Assembly (NCBI GenBank): GCA_036346255.1
Contig: CM070619.1
Location: forward strand, 33,238,342-33,302,341
DNA from: Ampelocalamus luodianensis
Taxonomy: Eukaryota > Streptophyta > Magnoliopsida > Poales > Poaceae
DNA length: 64,000 bases
Reading direction: 5' to 3'
The position numbers were made by a program, and so were the translations under genes. The notes under the pieces are model-generated. The model did no database searches and was not told where the DNA came from. It saw nothing but the letters and a program-made list of their open reading frames with translations. This document shows positions 33,525 to 46,500 of this stretch, piece by piece; within the stretch, counting starts at the first letter, position 1; each line of letters opens with the position of its first letter.

Positions 33525-34473
33525 CTACCTGGACTGAGCTACCTTCAATCTTCCTCTAATCATGACCACTTGCTCTTCTGCTTCTTGGATAATATCTGAC
33601 CCGAAAACTAAATGTTCAGCTGTCTCTAACCAATTCAAAGGGGTTCTGCAGGCACGACCATACAAAGCTTCGAATGGTGACATTTGTAGACTGGATTGAT
33701 AACTGTTGTTATACGAGAATTCTGCATACGACAAACTTTTATCCCAACTGGTAGCATTAGCTAGAGCACAAGCTCTCAACATATCTTCCAAAATTTGATT
33801 AACTCTTTCGATCTGTCCATCTATCTAAGGATGGTAAGCAGTGCTGAAATTCAAATGGGTACCCAAAGCTTCATGCAAACTTTGCCAAAAACGCGAGGTG
33901 AACTGAGATCCTCGATCTGACACTATCTTTTTGGCACACCATGCAGACTGACAATTCTCGACATATACAACTCTGTAAGGTGATTTCCTGAGTAAGTGGT
34001 TTTGACTGGTAAGAAATGGGCAACTTTAGTCAAACGATCAACTATTACCCAAATCGAATCATAACCCGATTGAGTCCTGGGTAAACCGTAATGAAATCCA
34101 TTCCGACCTCTTTTCACTTCCATTTTGGAACCTTCAGCGGTTGCAACAAACCTGCTGGTCTCTGATGTTCGGCTTTTACTTTCTGACATACGTCGCACAA
34201 GGCAACGAACTCTGGGACTTCTCGCTTCAAATTTGGCCACCAAAATTTACTCTTAACATCATGGTACATCTTAGTACTTCCAGGGTGAATCGAATACCTT
34301 AAGTTATGGGCCTCCTTTAAGATTAGCTGTGTCAACCCATCCACATCTGGTACACATATACGTCTATTAATCCACAGTATATCTTGATCATCTTTGGTGA
34401 ATTCTTTGAATTTCCCTTCTGCCATCTTTTTTTTTGATGTATGAAATCTCTGAATCCCTTTGTTGAGCTTCAC
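33525..34473 (-). pseudogene. Gypsy integrase, frameshifted
   Basis: The N-terminal zinc-binding domain (H-H-C-C: HNLRYSIHPGSTKMYHDVKS, then FVALCDVCQKVK) is in the frame 34473-34114. The core begins VIVDRLTKVAHFLPVKTTY in the frame 34243-33923, and its end (EFSYNNSYQSSLQMSPFEAL YGR) is in 33791-33525. Two frame changes and a stop lie between the pieces, so the enzyme is inactive. Confidence 0.9.
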
Positions 34474-34793
34474 GAATCTGTTTCTCCAGGGTAGACTACA
34501 CCTCTAGACTGGCCACAAATCCTTCAGGTACCACTTCTAGTTTCAGCTTCTGAAATTCTTCATAAAATTTTGGGCAACTCTCATTTACTTCCAAAGCATT
34601 ATAGTAGCTCTTACGACTTAGAGCATCTGCAACTACATTGGATTTTTCAAGATGGGTGGATTCCAAGATTATAATCCTTTATCAATTCTAATGATCTTCT
34701 CTGCCTCATGTTCAAATCTGACAGAGTGAAAATATATTTCAGGCTCTTATGATCTATGTAGACTTCGTAGCGATTACCAATGAGGTAATGATG

Positions 34794-35071
34794 CTAAATC
34801 TTTAAAACATGCAATATGGTGGCTAATTCTAGATCATGGGTAGGATAATTCTCTTCATGAGGCCTTAATTGCCTTGACGCATAAGTGACAGCTCTTCCTT
34901 CTTGCATCAGGACACATCTTAATCCTTGATGTGAAGCATCACAATAGATATCAAAATCCTTTCGAATATCTGGCAGAATCAACACTAGGGCTGAAGTCAA
35001 ACGCTTCTTCAACTCTTGAAAACTTTCTTCACAAGCTGGGTCCAAGTGAACTTTTTCTCCTTTGTCAACAA
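34794..35071 (-). pseudogene. Gypsy RNase H fragment
   Basis: SFQELKKRLTSALVL, then DIYCDASHQGLRCVLMQEGR and AVTYASRQLRPHEENYPTHD, in the minus frame 35045-34794, are the front half of the Gypsy RNase H with its catalytic aspartate (YCDAS). A stop near 34793 and further changes break the second half, which continues to about 34560 in other frames. Confidence 0.88.
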
Positions 35072-36325
35072 CTATGTAAGAGGCTTAACAATCGTTGAAA
35101 ATCCTTCGATGAAACGACGGTAATATCCCACCATTCCCAAGAAACTACGAATCTGAGTTACTGTCTTGGGCTGCTCCCAATGTAACACTGCTTTGACTTT
35201 GCTAGGGTCAACTGCTACTCCCTCGACTGTCATCATATGACCAAGAAAATCAACTTCCTTCTTCGAGAAATCACACTTACTGAAATTAGCATACAACTGA
35301 TGCTCTCTGAGTTTCTCCAAGATTAGCCTCAGGTGTTCGGCGTGTTCTTCCTCCGACTTGGAGTAAGCCAAAATATCATCAATGAACACTACTACGAACT
35401 TGTTTAGATATTCCGTGAATACTTTATTCGTCATGTTTATGAAGTAGGCAGGGGCGTTAGTCAAACCAAAGGACATGACTAAGAACTCATAATGTCTGTA
35501 CCACGTTGAGAGAGCGATCTTCGGAATATCCTTCGGACAAATCTTCAACTGATGGTAACCTGATCGCAGGTCGATCTTTGAGAACACTCCGGCTCCTTTC
35601 ATCTGATCAAACAAATCATCAATTCGGGAAAATGGATACTTATTCTTGATGGTGACTTCATTTAGAGAACGATAATTAATACACATTCTCATGCTTCCAT
35701 CTTTCTTCTTGATAAACAAAACTGGCGTTCTCCACAGCGACGAACTCGGTCTTACAAATCCTTTCTTGAGAAGTTCTTCAATCTGCTTCTTCATTTCTGC
35801 TAATTCATCAACTGGCATCCGATAGGGTCTCTTCGAAATTGGTGTTGTTCCTGGTATGAGATCAATAACAAACTCGATGTCACGGTCTGGTGGCATCGCT
35901 GGTAACTCTTCTCGTAATACATCTAGATATTCTTTGACAATAGGTACATCTTCCAAAGCAACGGTCTCCAGACTGTTGACTAACAGATGTCCATCACGAA
36001 CGGAGGTGGCTAGGAATTTCACTTTCCTCCCATTAGGATCTTCAATTGTTACAGCTCTTTGGCCATAATCCAACACGGCTTTGTGCTTGGATAACCAATC
36101 CATGCCAAGAATGACATCTAAGGTTTGAGTGTTTAAAACAATTAGGTTGGCTAGAAACTCAACTCCAGCTATTAGTAACTTAGCTCCTAAACATCCCACT
36201 TTAGAGCTTAGCTCTGCTCTAGGCGACTGGACTAACAGAGTATGCTTAAGATGCATAATTTCCAACTTATTCTTAGTTGCAAAAACTCCAGAAATAAACG
36301 AATGCGAAGCTCTAGAATCAAACAA
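35072..36325 (-). pseudogene. Gypsy protease-reverse transcriptase, longest open part
   Basis: This 417-residue open frame begins in the aspartic protease, where the catalytic DSGAS box reads DSRAS (glycine to arginine, residues 3-7). The reverse transcriptase follows from about residue 150, with PISKRPYRMPVDELAEMKKQ, then KKKDGSMRMCINYRSLNEV, the active-site box FIDDIL near residue 318, and FLGMVGYYRRFIEGFS at the end. FIDD is a normal variant of YVDD, so this part once worked. It would copy the element RNA into DNA. The frame is detached from gag by stops, and downstream domains are frameshifted. Confidence 0.93.
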
Positions 36326-36382
36326 AACTGATGCAGGTACTGAGTTAACCAGGAACTTACTCAGTACAACGTCGAGTGCTTC

Positions 36383-37205
36383 CTAGGCTCCTTCCAGAGT
36401 GACGTGGTTGACACGGCCTCTGACCACAGACTGCAGCGCTCCTCCAGATTGACTGGTGGTTTGAGATGCTCCTTGATTGTTGCCTGTCACTGGTGTCTTG
36501 GTGGGTGTAGCTCTAAGGTTGAAGCATACTGGAGTGATTGTTCCTTTCTGTGGACACTGGTTGGCGAAATGGCCTGGCTGACAGCAAGAATAACAAACTC
36601 TTGATTCATGCTGCTTGTTACTTCCTGAGTTGGGGTTGGCTGGTGTAGGATTGCGAAAATTCTGAGTAGCTGGACGAAGTGCTGAAGTTGGTGCAGGTGC
36701 TCTGAAAGAATTCTGTGGTGGGAAACTATTGAACTGCGGTGAACCTGTCCTTGCCTTCCGTTGTGACTGGTGACTTCCTTGCTGGGCCATCCTGCGCTTA
36801 CAATGGTCTTCCAACTCTTTGCACTTATCCTCAAGGACTAAAGCTTTATTTACTAGTTCTTGAAAATCTGGGAAGGTATGGGCGATCAGGTTGACTTGTA
36901 GCCCAGAATTCAGTCCTTTCAGGAAACGACTCTAACGAGCCTTATCGATGGCTTCATCCTCTGCAGCGTAGCGAGCTAGCTGAGAAAACTTGTTGAGGTA
37001 ATCAATCACTAACATCCCTCCTGGCTTTAGAGCGCGGAACTCATCCTTCTTTAGGTCCATTATCCCTTCCAGCACATGGTACTGACGGAAGGCTGTAGAA
37101 AACTCTTCCCAAGAAATGTTTTGCGGCGTCTCATGCGCTGCACAAAAGTTCTCCCACTATTCAGCAGTGATGCCTTCCATCTGATGGGTGGCATAAAGAA
37201 CATTC
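36383..37205 (-). pseudogene. Gypsy gag with CCHC zinc knuckle, N-terminus lost
   Basis: The open stretch 36814-36383 contains a glutamine/proline-rich linker and a complete zinc knuckle CYSCCQPGHFANQC (C-x2-C-x4-H-x4-C), then QCPQK. The capsid-like part continues to about 37205 with frame breaks and stops there it runs into LTR sequence. The N-terminal third is missing. Confidence 0.88.
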
Positions 37206-37714
37206 CAACTGATGTTCGGACTGGTCGAAGACCAAACTCCATGGGAACGTCTAAGCACGATCAGATGGTCCTGACCGTTTGTGACGTTTGGACCATCCAA
37301 GCACGATCGGATGTTAGCGGACGAAAGGGTTGTGCGGATGCGCACGAATGGGCCGCAAGCAGGCCACGCGCACAGGAAAGGAGACTGGGCTGAAGAGATT
37401 CGGCCCAGTTGGAAATCCGAGAATTAAATAGGTTTTGTAATTTATAAAAAACTGAAAATTCAAATAAGTAGTAGAAAATAGCAAATGAACCTTGAAAAAT
37501 TCTAGAAAAATCTAGAAAATATATCTGAACTCATAGAATCCAAATAAAATAGTTTTGACACTTGTTCAAGTTGGAATTATTCAGATTAAATGATCTTGAT
37601 ATTGAAAGTCCAAGTTAAGCTTTTGAGTTAACTTCAAATAAAAACCAAATGGTGAATTTTCTCCCTACTAACTCTTCAAAAGGTTTTTAAAGCTTAGACA
37701 ATTGGGATGTTACA
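37206..37714 (-). repeat. 5' LTR remnant of the Gypsy element
   Basis: Only the first 509 bp (U3 side) remain, from TGTAACATCCC at 37714 to the GATGTTCGG junction with gag. The deletion removed the rest of the LTR, the primer site and the start of gag. The outer edge joins the Copia LTR at AGCTGG. Confidence 0.85.
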
Positions 37715-38599
37715 AGCTGGTTGTATGGTGATACGAGCTGGTCGTAGACTGTTCGTACACAGTTATGAGCTGGTCGTATGGAGATACGAGCTGATCATAG
37801 ACTAGTCGAACATAGTCACAGACTGGTCGTATGGAGATACAAACTGATCTTAAGTCGTTACAAATTGGTCGCAAGGAGTTGCAAACTGGTCGTAAGGAGT
37901 TACAGACTGGTCGTAACTATACTTGGATTGGTCATGACTGAATTCGAGCGGGTCATAAATGATAAGGACCTGTTCATAGATCATATTGCATTAAGGTTCG
38001 TCCGATATATTCTTTATTTGTTCGGGAATCATTATGTGCTGCTAGGTACCGCTAACGACTCATGGTCGGAAAAGAGTTTCTGAGTTATAACCGATCACAC
38101 ATGAACCTATAGGATCACACACTTAAAGGGCAAGGATTTGATTTGGATGGTGATCCAAATTCTTGTAGGCCTCGAGTTCCTAATAGGCCTCAAGTTGGAG
38201 ACCCATTATGGATGCCTATATATAGAGGGGCGGTGGCATGTGGTAAGATAAGCTTTTGAAGATTTCCCAAAACCCTAATAGCCATGCCTTCCTCAACCAC
38301 GCCGCCGGCGCTAGCACTTCTGCGCGTGGTGTCCCTTCCCCGTACGTGTGGATACCTTGGAGGTGTTGTTGCGAAGCATCAGCACTAGGGCAATCCGCAA
38401 CTTGTGATGATCATCGGAGCAAGAGAAGAAGACACGCGGCAAGTACAACTACGTCTGCATCTACTCGCTACATCGACTCTACTTCCGCTACAAGTCAGCG
38501 CGTCTAGTGGTAATCTCGTGATCTATTACTAGCGGAGGTTCCTTGGTTGTGCGGTAAAATTTTTGTTTTGTGCTATCGTAGCCTTCCCGCGATCCTTCA
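37715..38599 (+). repeat. 3' LTR (last 885 bp) of the Angela-like Copia element
   Basis: Aligns with about 29885-30715 and ends at the same GCGATCCTTCA. It includes CCTATATATAGAGGGG near 38213 and the 21-bp repeat array at its start. The 15-16 bp AGCTGGTTGTATGG at the junction marks where the Gypsy element entered. Confidence 0.9.
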
Positions 38600-38811
38600 T
38601 TTTTTCCTTTAATAAAATGTGAATTCTCCACTATGGAATTGCCCTACTAAGATCTCCAAATTATCGGTAAGTCTGTAGTGTGTCTGACTGCTATTGCATG
38701 CTTGCTTAGTGCGATCGTCGAGGTGAACGGGGGACCGCTCCACTATCATACGAGGATAGTCTTTGGTTTCTGGGATGGCGTCTCACAGCGGCGTCCTTGG
38801 CACAACGACAA
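38600..38811. other. Short spacer between Copia element and solo LTR; no gene
   Basis: Begins with the T-run target copy, AT-rich then mixed. It ends in GACAA, the left target duplication of the solo LTR, and continues at 43022 beyond that insertion. Confidence 0.6.
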
Positions 38812-41800
38812 TGTCGGACCTGGGAGTAACACCCCTAAATCCTCTATGTATTTCTGAACTAGTTCTATAATCAGTAGCTAGTTCACACAGTAAACAGATA
38901 TGGTAACATCCATAATTCACACAACTTTATTAATAATCAAAGTTTATTACAAGAAAGGCTTACAAGCCAATAATAAACAAACACAGCGGAAGACAAAGAA
39001 AAGTAGTGGAGTCGAGCTAATCTACCACATGCAATCGATTGGGGTAGCGGCCTAGTCGTCGAGATCCACACTTGAAGTGAAGTCCTTCTCCTCTGAAATT
39101 TACTTGCATTAAGCAAGGGTGAGCACAACTTTTGTGCTCGCAAGTTACACCAAATAACATATTATAATGCATGTAGGGATTTATCAGAGGAAGGCTTATT
39201 GGTTGAATTTGCATAAAACAATGTTTTCTTTAAATATTTGTACTAAATTCTAAAGCAGTTATTCTATAACTAAAATTCATTTTATAAATTCTCATGTTTT
39301 ATAGTAGGATAACCTCCATATGAAATATGGTGATAGATACCCTCCTATCACATGGCTAACCGCCTAATTTTACCACAAGGATTAACCATCCTAAAATCAC
39401 TAGCTAAAACCATTTTAAAACAAAAATTAAAGTCTAACTTTGAGTGGCTTTACTAGCATGTCCATGACCATGGACATGGCTATTCGAATAGTTTTACACT
39501 CTGTAGAGGTTGTACAGTTTTACCCACAAGACATGATTTCTCTAGTTTATTTGGCATCCATCGATACCACTACTCACTATCTTAGGTAAGTAGTCTAGAA
39601 CATGTGTCAAGGCTTTTACAATACACCATCCCACTGTAGTCCCGTCTCACTAAGGTTTTGCTTCCATTGGGTTAACCACCTGCCGAACTCAAGCCCCCTC
39701 TTGCGCCAAGTGGAGATACATAAAAGTAGTCATACAGACACCCACACAACCAGATGACACAACCACGGTGAAATTTTGCAAATTAGTTAGCCAGGTCCCG
39801 CCCACTCAGGACATGTGGTAGTACGGTAGGGCTTAGCAAGATTTGGCTCGAAGACTAGTCCTTAACTGACTTAGGCGACTTCCAAAATAACCCCTGTGCC
39901 TCAACCCTTCCTGAATTGAGCTCGTGCATAAACCTGCACCCACCAACTATCCATTTCGCCCAAGTCTAAACCAGCTGTTTTATTTTGGTTTTCAAATCAT
40001 TTGCAAACTTCCATGGCATACCAATGTCATGGATACAATTTAAACAACATTTGATTTTTGGCTATAAATTTCCAAATCAAATATTTTTTATCTAAGCATG
40101 ACTAGGCATATATTTTTTCCAAAGTGTTCTAGTTCATACTATTGCATAAACTAGATTTTCATCTAAGGTGTCAAGGTAGATTTAATTAAATGTGAAGATT
40201 GACAGTACAAAGGATTTAGGCATAACTACAATTTAAAAACATGTGTTTTAATTACATTGAATAGAAATAAGCATGCATTAATAATTTAAAATAGAATTTA
40301 AATAATTTGAAATAATAGGATTAAATATGATCAAAGATGTAACTTGCCTTGCTCAATTAGTTTTTGTTCTTAAACGACGTCGAAATCTGACTCTCTGAAG
40401 TCGTCGAAATCTATACGTAAAAATAAGCCAAATTCAAACAAAATTCAAATAAAATCCAAAAATTATGAAATAAATACTGGAAGGAAGATAATGAATTTAG
40501 ATGAATTTAGGAAAAAGAATCAATGGATTTGGACTTCGTATGAGGGAGAACGAATTTTCATAAGTTTTGAGAATCATATGAAATAATAGAGTTCCAAATT
40601 TCACTATTCTAGAATTCCTACTGTGCTGACGTTTAACATCAACAGAAGCAATAGATCTGTGTGAATGAAATGGAGGGTACACTTGATAGAGAAATAACAG
40701 AAAGAAAAGAAGTATTGGAAGAGGTCAAAGACAAGTGGGACCTCATGGTCATAGGCTCAAGTGAAAGCTCATTCACAGAAGCAATTCACAGAGGAAACAG
40801 AGAACGAACAGAGAGCTCCAGGTGCATGGAGGAAAATGGTGGCACCGGTGAGGAAGGTGGTGTGGTGGCTGGAGAACAGGCAAAATGGAACCCCAGCGAT
40901 GAGGCGGAGATGATGACTCGAACAGATTTTGGAAAAACTCAACGAGGAAGCGGGGAACGCGACGTACGCGTTTCAGCGTCATGGCTCGATATGGCGATGA
41001 TGATTTGGTGGTCTTTGGGCAATGGTAACAGAATCACGACGTAGAACGCGGCAAGGTGAACTCAACACCACAGACGGTTTGGCTGGGGGACATCGGATGG
41101 CGACGGAACGCGACGTAGAAGACCTTCGGAGGCCGACGGGTTAACATCGCCATTTTGGGCAAACGAAGAGGATTTTGCATGTGGGGTCTGAGGCAAAATG
41201 AAGAGGGTAATGCGGGGAACTCGGTGCTCACCTCGGTTGTGGAGAAACGTGCACGGTTGGCCAGCGGCGAGGAGAGAACCGGTGGCGCGTCGTAGGCGTC
41301 AGGTGCCGATGATGCTCCAGCGAAGTTCCGACGAAGGCGAGGGAAGCACGGTGTAGAACGTCACGAGACGAAGCTAGGGATATGGTCGATGGTGGCGTGG
41401 CTCCACTGTAGGAGGCGCAAATGTCCAAGGAACAACGTTCGGCCTACGACAGAAAAGCTTCGATTATGGAGAGGAGAAAAGGAGGAAGGAGCTAAGATTT
41501 TTTAGGACGGATGAGGGAGAGGAGAGGCATACGTTTCTCTCTTATATAACCGTGGAGGTGGATCATTGAGGAGATCAATGCACATGTGTCACGGCCGGAC
41601 ATGGCGCGTTCCGTTGATTTTGCGCATTAATGAGGGGAGGAATGGCCAGGAATGGAGGTGTCTTGATGAGGGGAGATGGATGCCTGAAATTTCGGGAAGA
41701 ATCGTGGAGAGAATCACTAGTTTGATGAGCTAATGAAGACTTCTAATGGCATCGAGCTGCTGTGTATGTGTTCTGGACAAGCCACTGGTAGAAGAAAGGA

Positions 41801-43021
41801 AAAAGTAGGAGAGAGAAAGAAAGGAAAAAGTAGGAGAGAGAAAGAAAGGAAAAAGTAGGAGAGAGAAGGGGAAAAAGAAAAAGAAAAAGGAAAGAAAGAA
41901 AAGAAGAAAAGGAAAGAAAAGATTTTTGGCCAAAATTTGAAATGACATTCTAAAATTTTCACTTCACAAAAAATTCAAATATAAATTTGAATTTTGAATT
42001 TCGGCTGAGATTTGAATTTGAGATGAATTCAAAATAAAAATTTGAATCCAGAAATGGCCACAAAGGTATTTGAATTTAGAACAAGGATTTGAATTGATAC
42101 TCAGAATTTGGATAGGTGAACGGAATTAACTCATCCGGGATGAACTCATCCAACGAACGGGAAAATTCGCCAGAGATGCTGCATTGCGTCTGGCCGACAT
42201 GTTTCAAGGATTAAATAGAGAATAAAATTATAAGGCCATAATAACTTGGTTCAACTCATTTGGAGTTTAGAAATATTTTCTATGAATTTTCAAAGTTAAA
42301 AGCATTTTTTAGTGTGAAAATAATTCAGTTAAGGATCAATTTCCAAAAACTATATTTTCTGGGCCAGAGACAAGTTTGAAACCTATTTCAAAATGAATTT
42401 CATTTAAAATGAAAAATATCAAAATTGGTTTCACTTTATTTGGAGTCGAAATGAATTAGATATAAATTTTTAGCGAAAAAATAAAAAAGAAATTCTTCGG
42501 ATGGACCGAATATCCACAAGTTACTATTCGAACAGTCATAACGGATTTTTTATTTTTTAATTTTAGAAATAACAATAAGTCAAATAGATTTTTAGAAAAT
42601 AGCAAATAAAGTCAAAAAATTCTAGAAAAATTCACAAAAATTCATTGAATTATTTTGAACTTAATAAAAATAATTCCAACTTAAAGTTGGCTTTTATTTT
42701 TGTACAGTAATTTTTATATATTTTCTAAAATAGGAAAACCCTTTTTAAAATCAGGAAATACAGGAAAATAATTAAAATTTTATTTTTCACTTTAAATCCA
42801 ATAAAATCTCAAAAAATTCGATAAATTTTGTTTTTGACTTTTAAAACCAAGAAATTAAATAATTGTTATTTATTTATTTATATATATATATTATTTATTT
42901 TAACCAAGAAAACTCCTTTTGAATTACAGAAAATCAAGAAAATTCTTTGTCAGCCAGAAGATCCAATAAAATAATAACTTTATTACTTTTATATTTGGTA
43001 ACAAAACTTTGGGATGTTATA
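38812..43021 (-). mobile_element. Solo LTR of a Del/Tekay-like Gypsy element, target duplication GACAA
   Basis: On the minus strand it runs from TATAACATCCCAAAG (43021; the first TG has become TA) to CCCAGGTCCGACA (38812), 4210 bp. GACAA flanks it at 38807-38811 and 43022-43026, and no internal region remains. This is what recombination between the two LTRs of one element leaves behind. A TATA-like TATATAAGAG lies near 41545 (minus). ORFs inside (for example 40661-41044 plus) have no domain. Confidence 0.93.
41794..41867 (-). repeat. 25-bp purine-rich tandem repeat in the solo LTR
   Basis: Three copies of AAAGGAAAAAGTAGGAGAGA followed by GAAAG, running into a further A/G tract to about 41920. 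On the LTR's own strand it is a pyrimidine tract in U3, close upstream of the TATA region. Confidence 0.85.
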
Positions 43022-43026
43022 GACAA

Positions 43027-43550
43027 GGAGACTCAGGCGGTGGCTGAATCGAGCTCCTAAGGCAACATGGTGGCACGGCGTCGAGAAGCTCCAGGGCGGT
43101 GTTTGAGGGCGGCACAGTAGGTGCAGCGATGGCGTGATCAGCGCGGCATGGTAGACACGACGGTTATCTCAAGCGATGGCGACGACAAAGACACATGAGG
43201 CTAAAATCAGCGGTGGTAGCGCGGTGGGTATGGCTGGTGTAGAGGGCATCGACGGTGGTGACGTGATGGATGTGGTCCATGTAGGTGGGATCCACGAGGG
43301 TAGCATTGACGACGATCGGATCGGCGAGGGCAGTGTAGTTGGCATGGCCAACGACGATTGGATCAACGATGATGGCGGTACGGTTGACACGGGCGGTGAG
43401 CTAGCGAGCGTGGATGACGTCAGCGGCGGAGCGGGCGAGGTTTGGCGTGCATTCGTGGGTGGCGGCATGCCGGCAGGCGTGGCCCATGGCTGCCGTTGGT
43501 GGAAAAGACCGCTGGTGTTGCTAGTTTGCTATGGTAGGTGTCGATGATCG
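43027..43550 (+). other. GC-rich stretch with a repeat-like ORF; function unknown
   Basis: The ORF 43176-43547 (123 residues) is rich in Gly, Asp and Val with imperfect repeats (GGDVMDVV, DDRIGEGSVVGMANDDW). The opposite strand is open as well, so base composition alone can explain it. No homologous family is recognised. Flanking sequence looks repetitive. Confidence 0.3.
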
Positions 43551-46500
43551 GAACACGGGGTTCCCTATCGAACTTATCCGAGAAAGTGATGAGAACACTT
43601 TCAAAACGAAGATGCTTTACTATTGTGGACACACTAACTATTTGTATAAGAATACAATGGGGGTGTTACAAAGTCAATGAACGTGAATCTAAACGATGAT
43701 TAACTTAATCGTAATGATCTTATTACAGAGTATGCGGGCTATCCGCTTTATAGTTAGTGAAGGGGTGGCTGTTAATGCTACTAAAGGTGACTCTAATCTT
43801 CACGCACGTTCTTCAGTAAAGTCTTGATCCGTCACGTCTTTTAGCCACCTATCGTAGTTGCTAGATGCGCAAATAACTGTTTTTCCATTAGTCATGTGGG
43901 AAACTGTCATGTCTCCCAACCAGTTTGCTAGTTGGGGATTACCCAAGACCGTATAGCTGGTCGGATTACGTCCATAGTTGGTCGTATCATGACTTATATT
44001 GGTCATCGACAAGTTAGGCCGTGGTGAAGGGTATTACACTTTCTTTAAATACAGCTTGTGGTTCATAACCGTTATATAGGTAGCCTGCGATATGTGGGTC
44101 CAGTTTGATATAGACTCTGGCATTGACCAGAAAGGTTGACCAGGTCAAGAATCTTCGTCAGCTAGCCCCTAGTGCTTAAGAAAATAAGAAATATTTACTT
44201 AAGGTCTTTTTTCCTCGAACGTGAATCAATAATATTTTATTAGGCGCAATCATACCAATCATTTAATGAACATGTGAGATAAAGGAATAGATTATGGTTT
44301 TCTTGGAAACCGTACCTACAGTTTGCGGTAAGTGGGCGAACGGTTCATGGTAAAGAGGGATAAAAGACTTCCTTTATACCTTTACTATTACTTTGCTCTC
44401 ATTGCAATCTTCGTCTCTTTCCTTAGAGCCTCTTCAACTCCGGTTCATCTTGTTCCCGAACCTATTCATCTTCAAAAATCCTTGTTCGATCTTTGATTAT
44501 GGGGATTCTAGTAGCTTCAACCCTTTCCGAGAGCAGGATTCAAGAGTGGGAGGATCAAGGACATCTCCTGGTGCGATCTTTGATCGAATGGAGCCCTTGA
44601 GGTAGTGAAGATGCTCTGATTCCAAAAGAAGGTCGAATCATCCACTTCTCTTTGTTGGTAAAACTAGGTTTTCGTTTGTCGTAAAGTGAATTTTTGGCAG
44701 ATGTCCTAGATTATCTCAAGATAGAGCTCTTCCACTTGGGACCGAATTCCATCATAATCCTTAGTTTATTTTCTTATCTTTGTGAAACTTTTATTGGCAT
44801 TCCCCCTTCTATTCGTCTTTTCTGCTATTTCTACTAATTCAATAGAAATAACAGAGGTTAGGATTCTGTGGAAGTACTTAATTCAAGCCCCAAAACCAAA
44901 TTTCCAAGAACAACCCTACTCCCTATCAAGGATACATGGTGGGATTATTAGAAGGAACGGTTCTACTCTGACATTTCTGGACATAGCGAGTTAAAATACT
45001 ACGGAGGTCCTTCGCCCAGCTGGTCCGCCCAAGACGTGAAGAAATAGATGACCTCCCTAAAGCTAATAGCCGAGGAGGAGAGACTGATCGACGTAGTCAT
45101 CTCATTGGTGACTGCTATATTAACTAGTCCGAGGATCATCCATAACGTCCTCTAGCACAAGATCAGTCCCCTGAAGGAAAGGGCTCACTTTGCTTGACAG
45201 CTGAAAGGGTATAACAACCCAACCAAAGATAGCCCTTGAGGTAAGTTACTTTCGAGGTTTCTTACGGTAATATTTTGACTTTGCAGTATGAACATTACCA
45301 AGTTTACAAAATTTTTGTATTTAGTTCTGCCAGAGGAGGTAGTCGAAGAGAAGACTTCCTTTATGTTGAAAAATGTAAAGGATCTATTTCTTTTGACGAC
45401 CAACCCTCCAACCTAATTGAGGTGTCTACAGAGTTCATAAAAGAATGAATGCAAGTATGTATAAGTTTAATTCTAGTCTTGAATTTCTTCTTAAGACGGT
45501 AATCAATAAACTCTATTTTTCTTTAGATGCATGGTAGGAAGAGAGGTATTGGCCAATTTTGGTTAAACAGTCAAGCCTCATTTGCCAAGAAGACCAAGAT
45601 TGCTGCTGCAACGCCAGCCCAGGTCATGGTCGAGAGACTGATGACCAGAGCGAAAATTCCTCCAGTAACCTCTTCTAGCACATAGGTCATTAGCAAGCAG
45701 ACCAATGTTGCGACGATCAGTGCAGCTCTAGTCGACGTTGTGTAGTCCAGTGGCAAAGTTGCAATAGAGGCAACTAGCATCCTTCCTGCAATCTAGTCGA
45801 AGCGAATTCATGACCGGCCCCGGGCGTAGGAGAAGTTGGCAAAGACTGCCAAGGCTACTACCTAGGTGCGCAAGAAGGAAAAAAAAGAAAGGATTATGAT
45901 TTCTCAACAATCATATAGTCATCTTCCTTTGTTCCCGTATGTTCAGGATGAGGGAATTGACATTGAGGAGGAAGAAGAAACTCCCCTCATTCTGGTGAGA
46001 AAAACTAGTATAAGTGGTCCTAGCATAAATATCACTAACGTTGACAATGGCAAATTGGTTGCTGTTGATGTTCTATTTTCTTAGAGACCAATATTAGTCT
46101 CCATTTTAAGTAAGTATTATAACTTTACTCTTTCTTTTATTGATAATTTTAATGTTTACTTAGATAAATATTTTTATTTGTATCAACCCTCCGACCACCT
46201 CTCTAACTTCAATTTCTGAAATTAAGGAATCTAGAGAGGAGCCATTGTCTACTCCCCTTGTAACTGAGCTAGTACAAGTCGATTTAGAGGAGATAACAGT
46301 GCTCAAGGTGTTCGCTAAGGAAGTGGTTGGAGACACTCCGACCTCCACAAGCCATGTACCCACAGAAGCAATCGAGAACACTTTGACTCCTATGGAAGTG
46401 GTGGTCGAGAAGATCCTACCTGTTGAAGAGGAAACAAGGCAAACCGAAGTGGTCGTCGAAAAGGTTCTAACCACTGAAGTTTCTCCTGTCATGGAAGAAA

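Larger units (their letters stand above)
31686..37714 (-). mobile_element. Decayed Del/Tekay-type Gypsy chromovirus
   Basis: Read on the minus strand: a 5' LTR remnant (37714-37206), gag, protease-reverse transcriptase, RNase H, integrase, a chromodomain remnant, a purine tract and a 3' LTR (33092 to about 31686). Integrase after reverse transcriptase is the Gypsy order, and the chromodomain marks a chromovirus. Both LTRs begin TGTAACATCCCAATT. The primer site and most of the 5' LTR are gone: gag jumps into the LTR at about 37206. The 3' LTR lacks most of its U5 compared with the 4.2-kb solo LTR next door. It sits in the 3' LTR of the Angela-like Copia element. Confidence 0.88.
28990..38599 (+). 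mobile_element. Angela/BARE-like Copia element, gutted and interrupted
   Basis: A 1726-bp 5' LTR (28990-30715), a primer site and a roughly 970-bp leader are followed by a Gypsy element and then by the last 885 bp of the matching 3' LTR (37715-38599). TTTTT flanks both ends (28985-28989, 38600-38604), although a T-run is weak evidence. The LTR opens TGTTAAAAATATACCCTA, resembling the TGTTGGAAATATGCCCTA start known from Angela/BARE elements, and its length fits that group. No Copia gag or pol remains. A deletion must have removed the coding region, the first part of the 3' LTR and one end of the nested Gypsy element. Confidence 0.85.
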
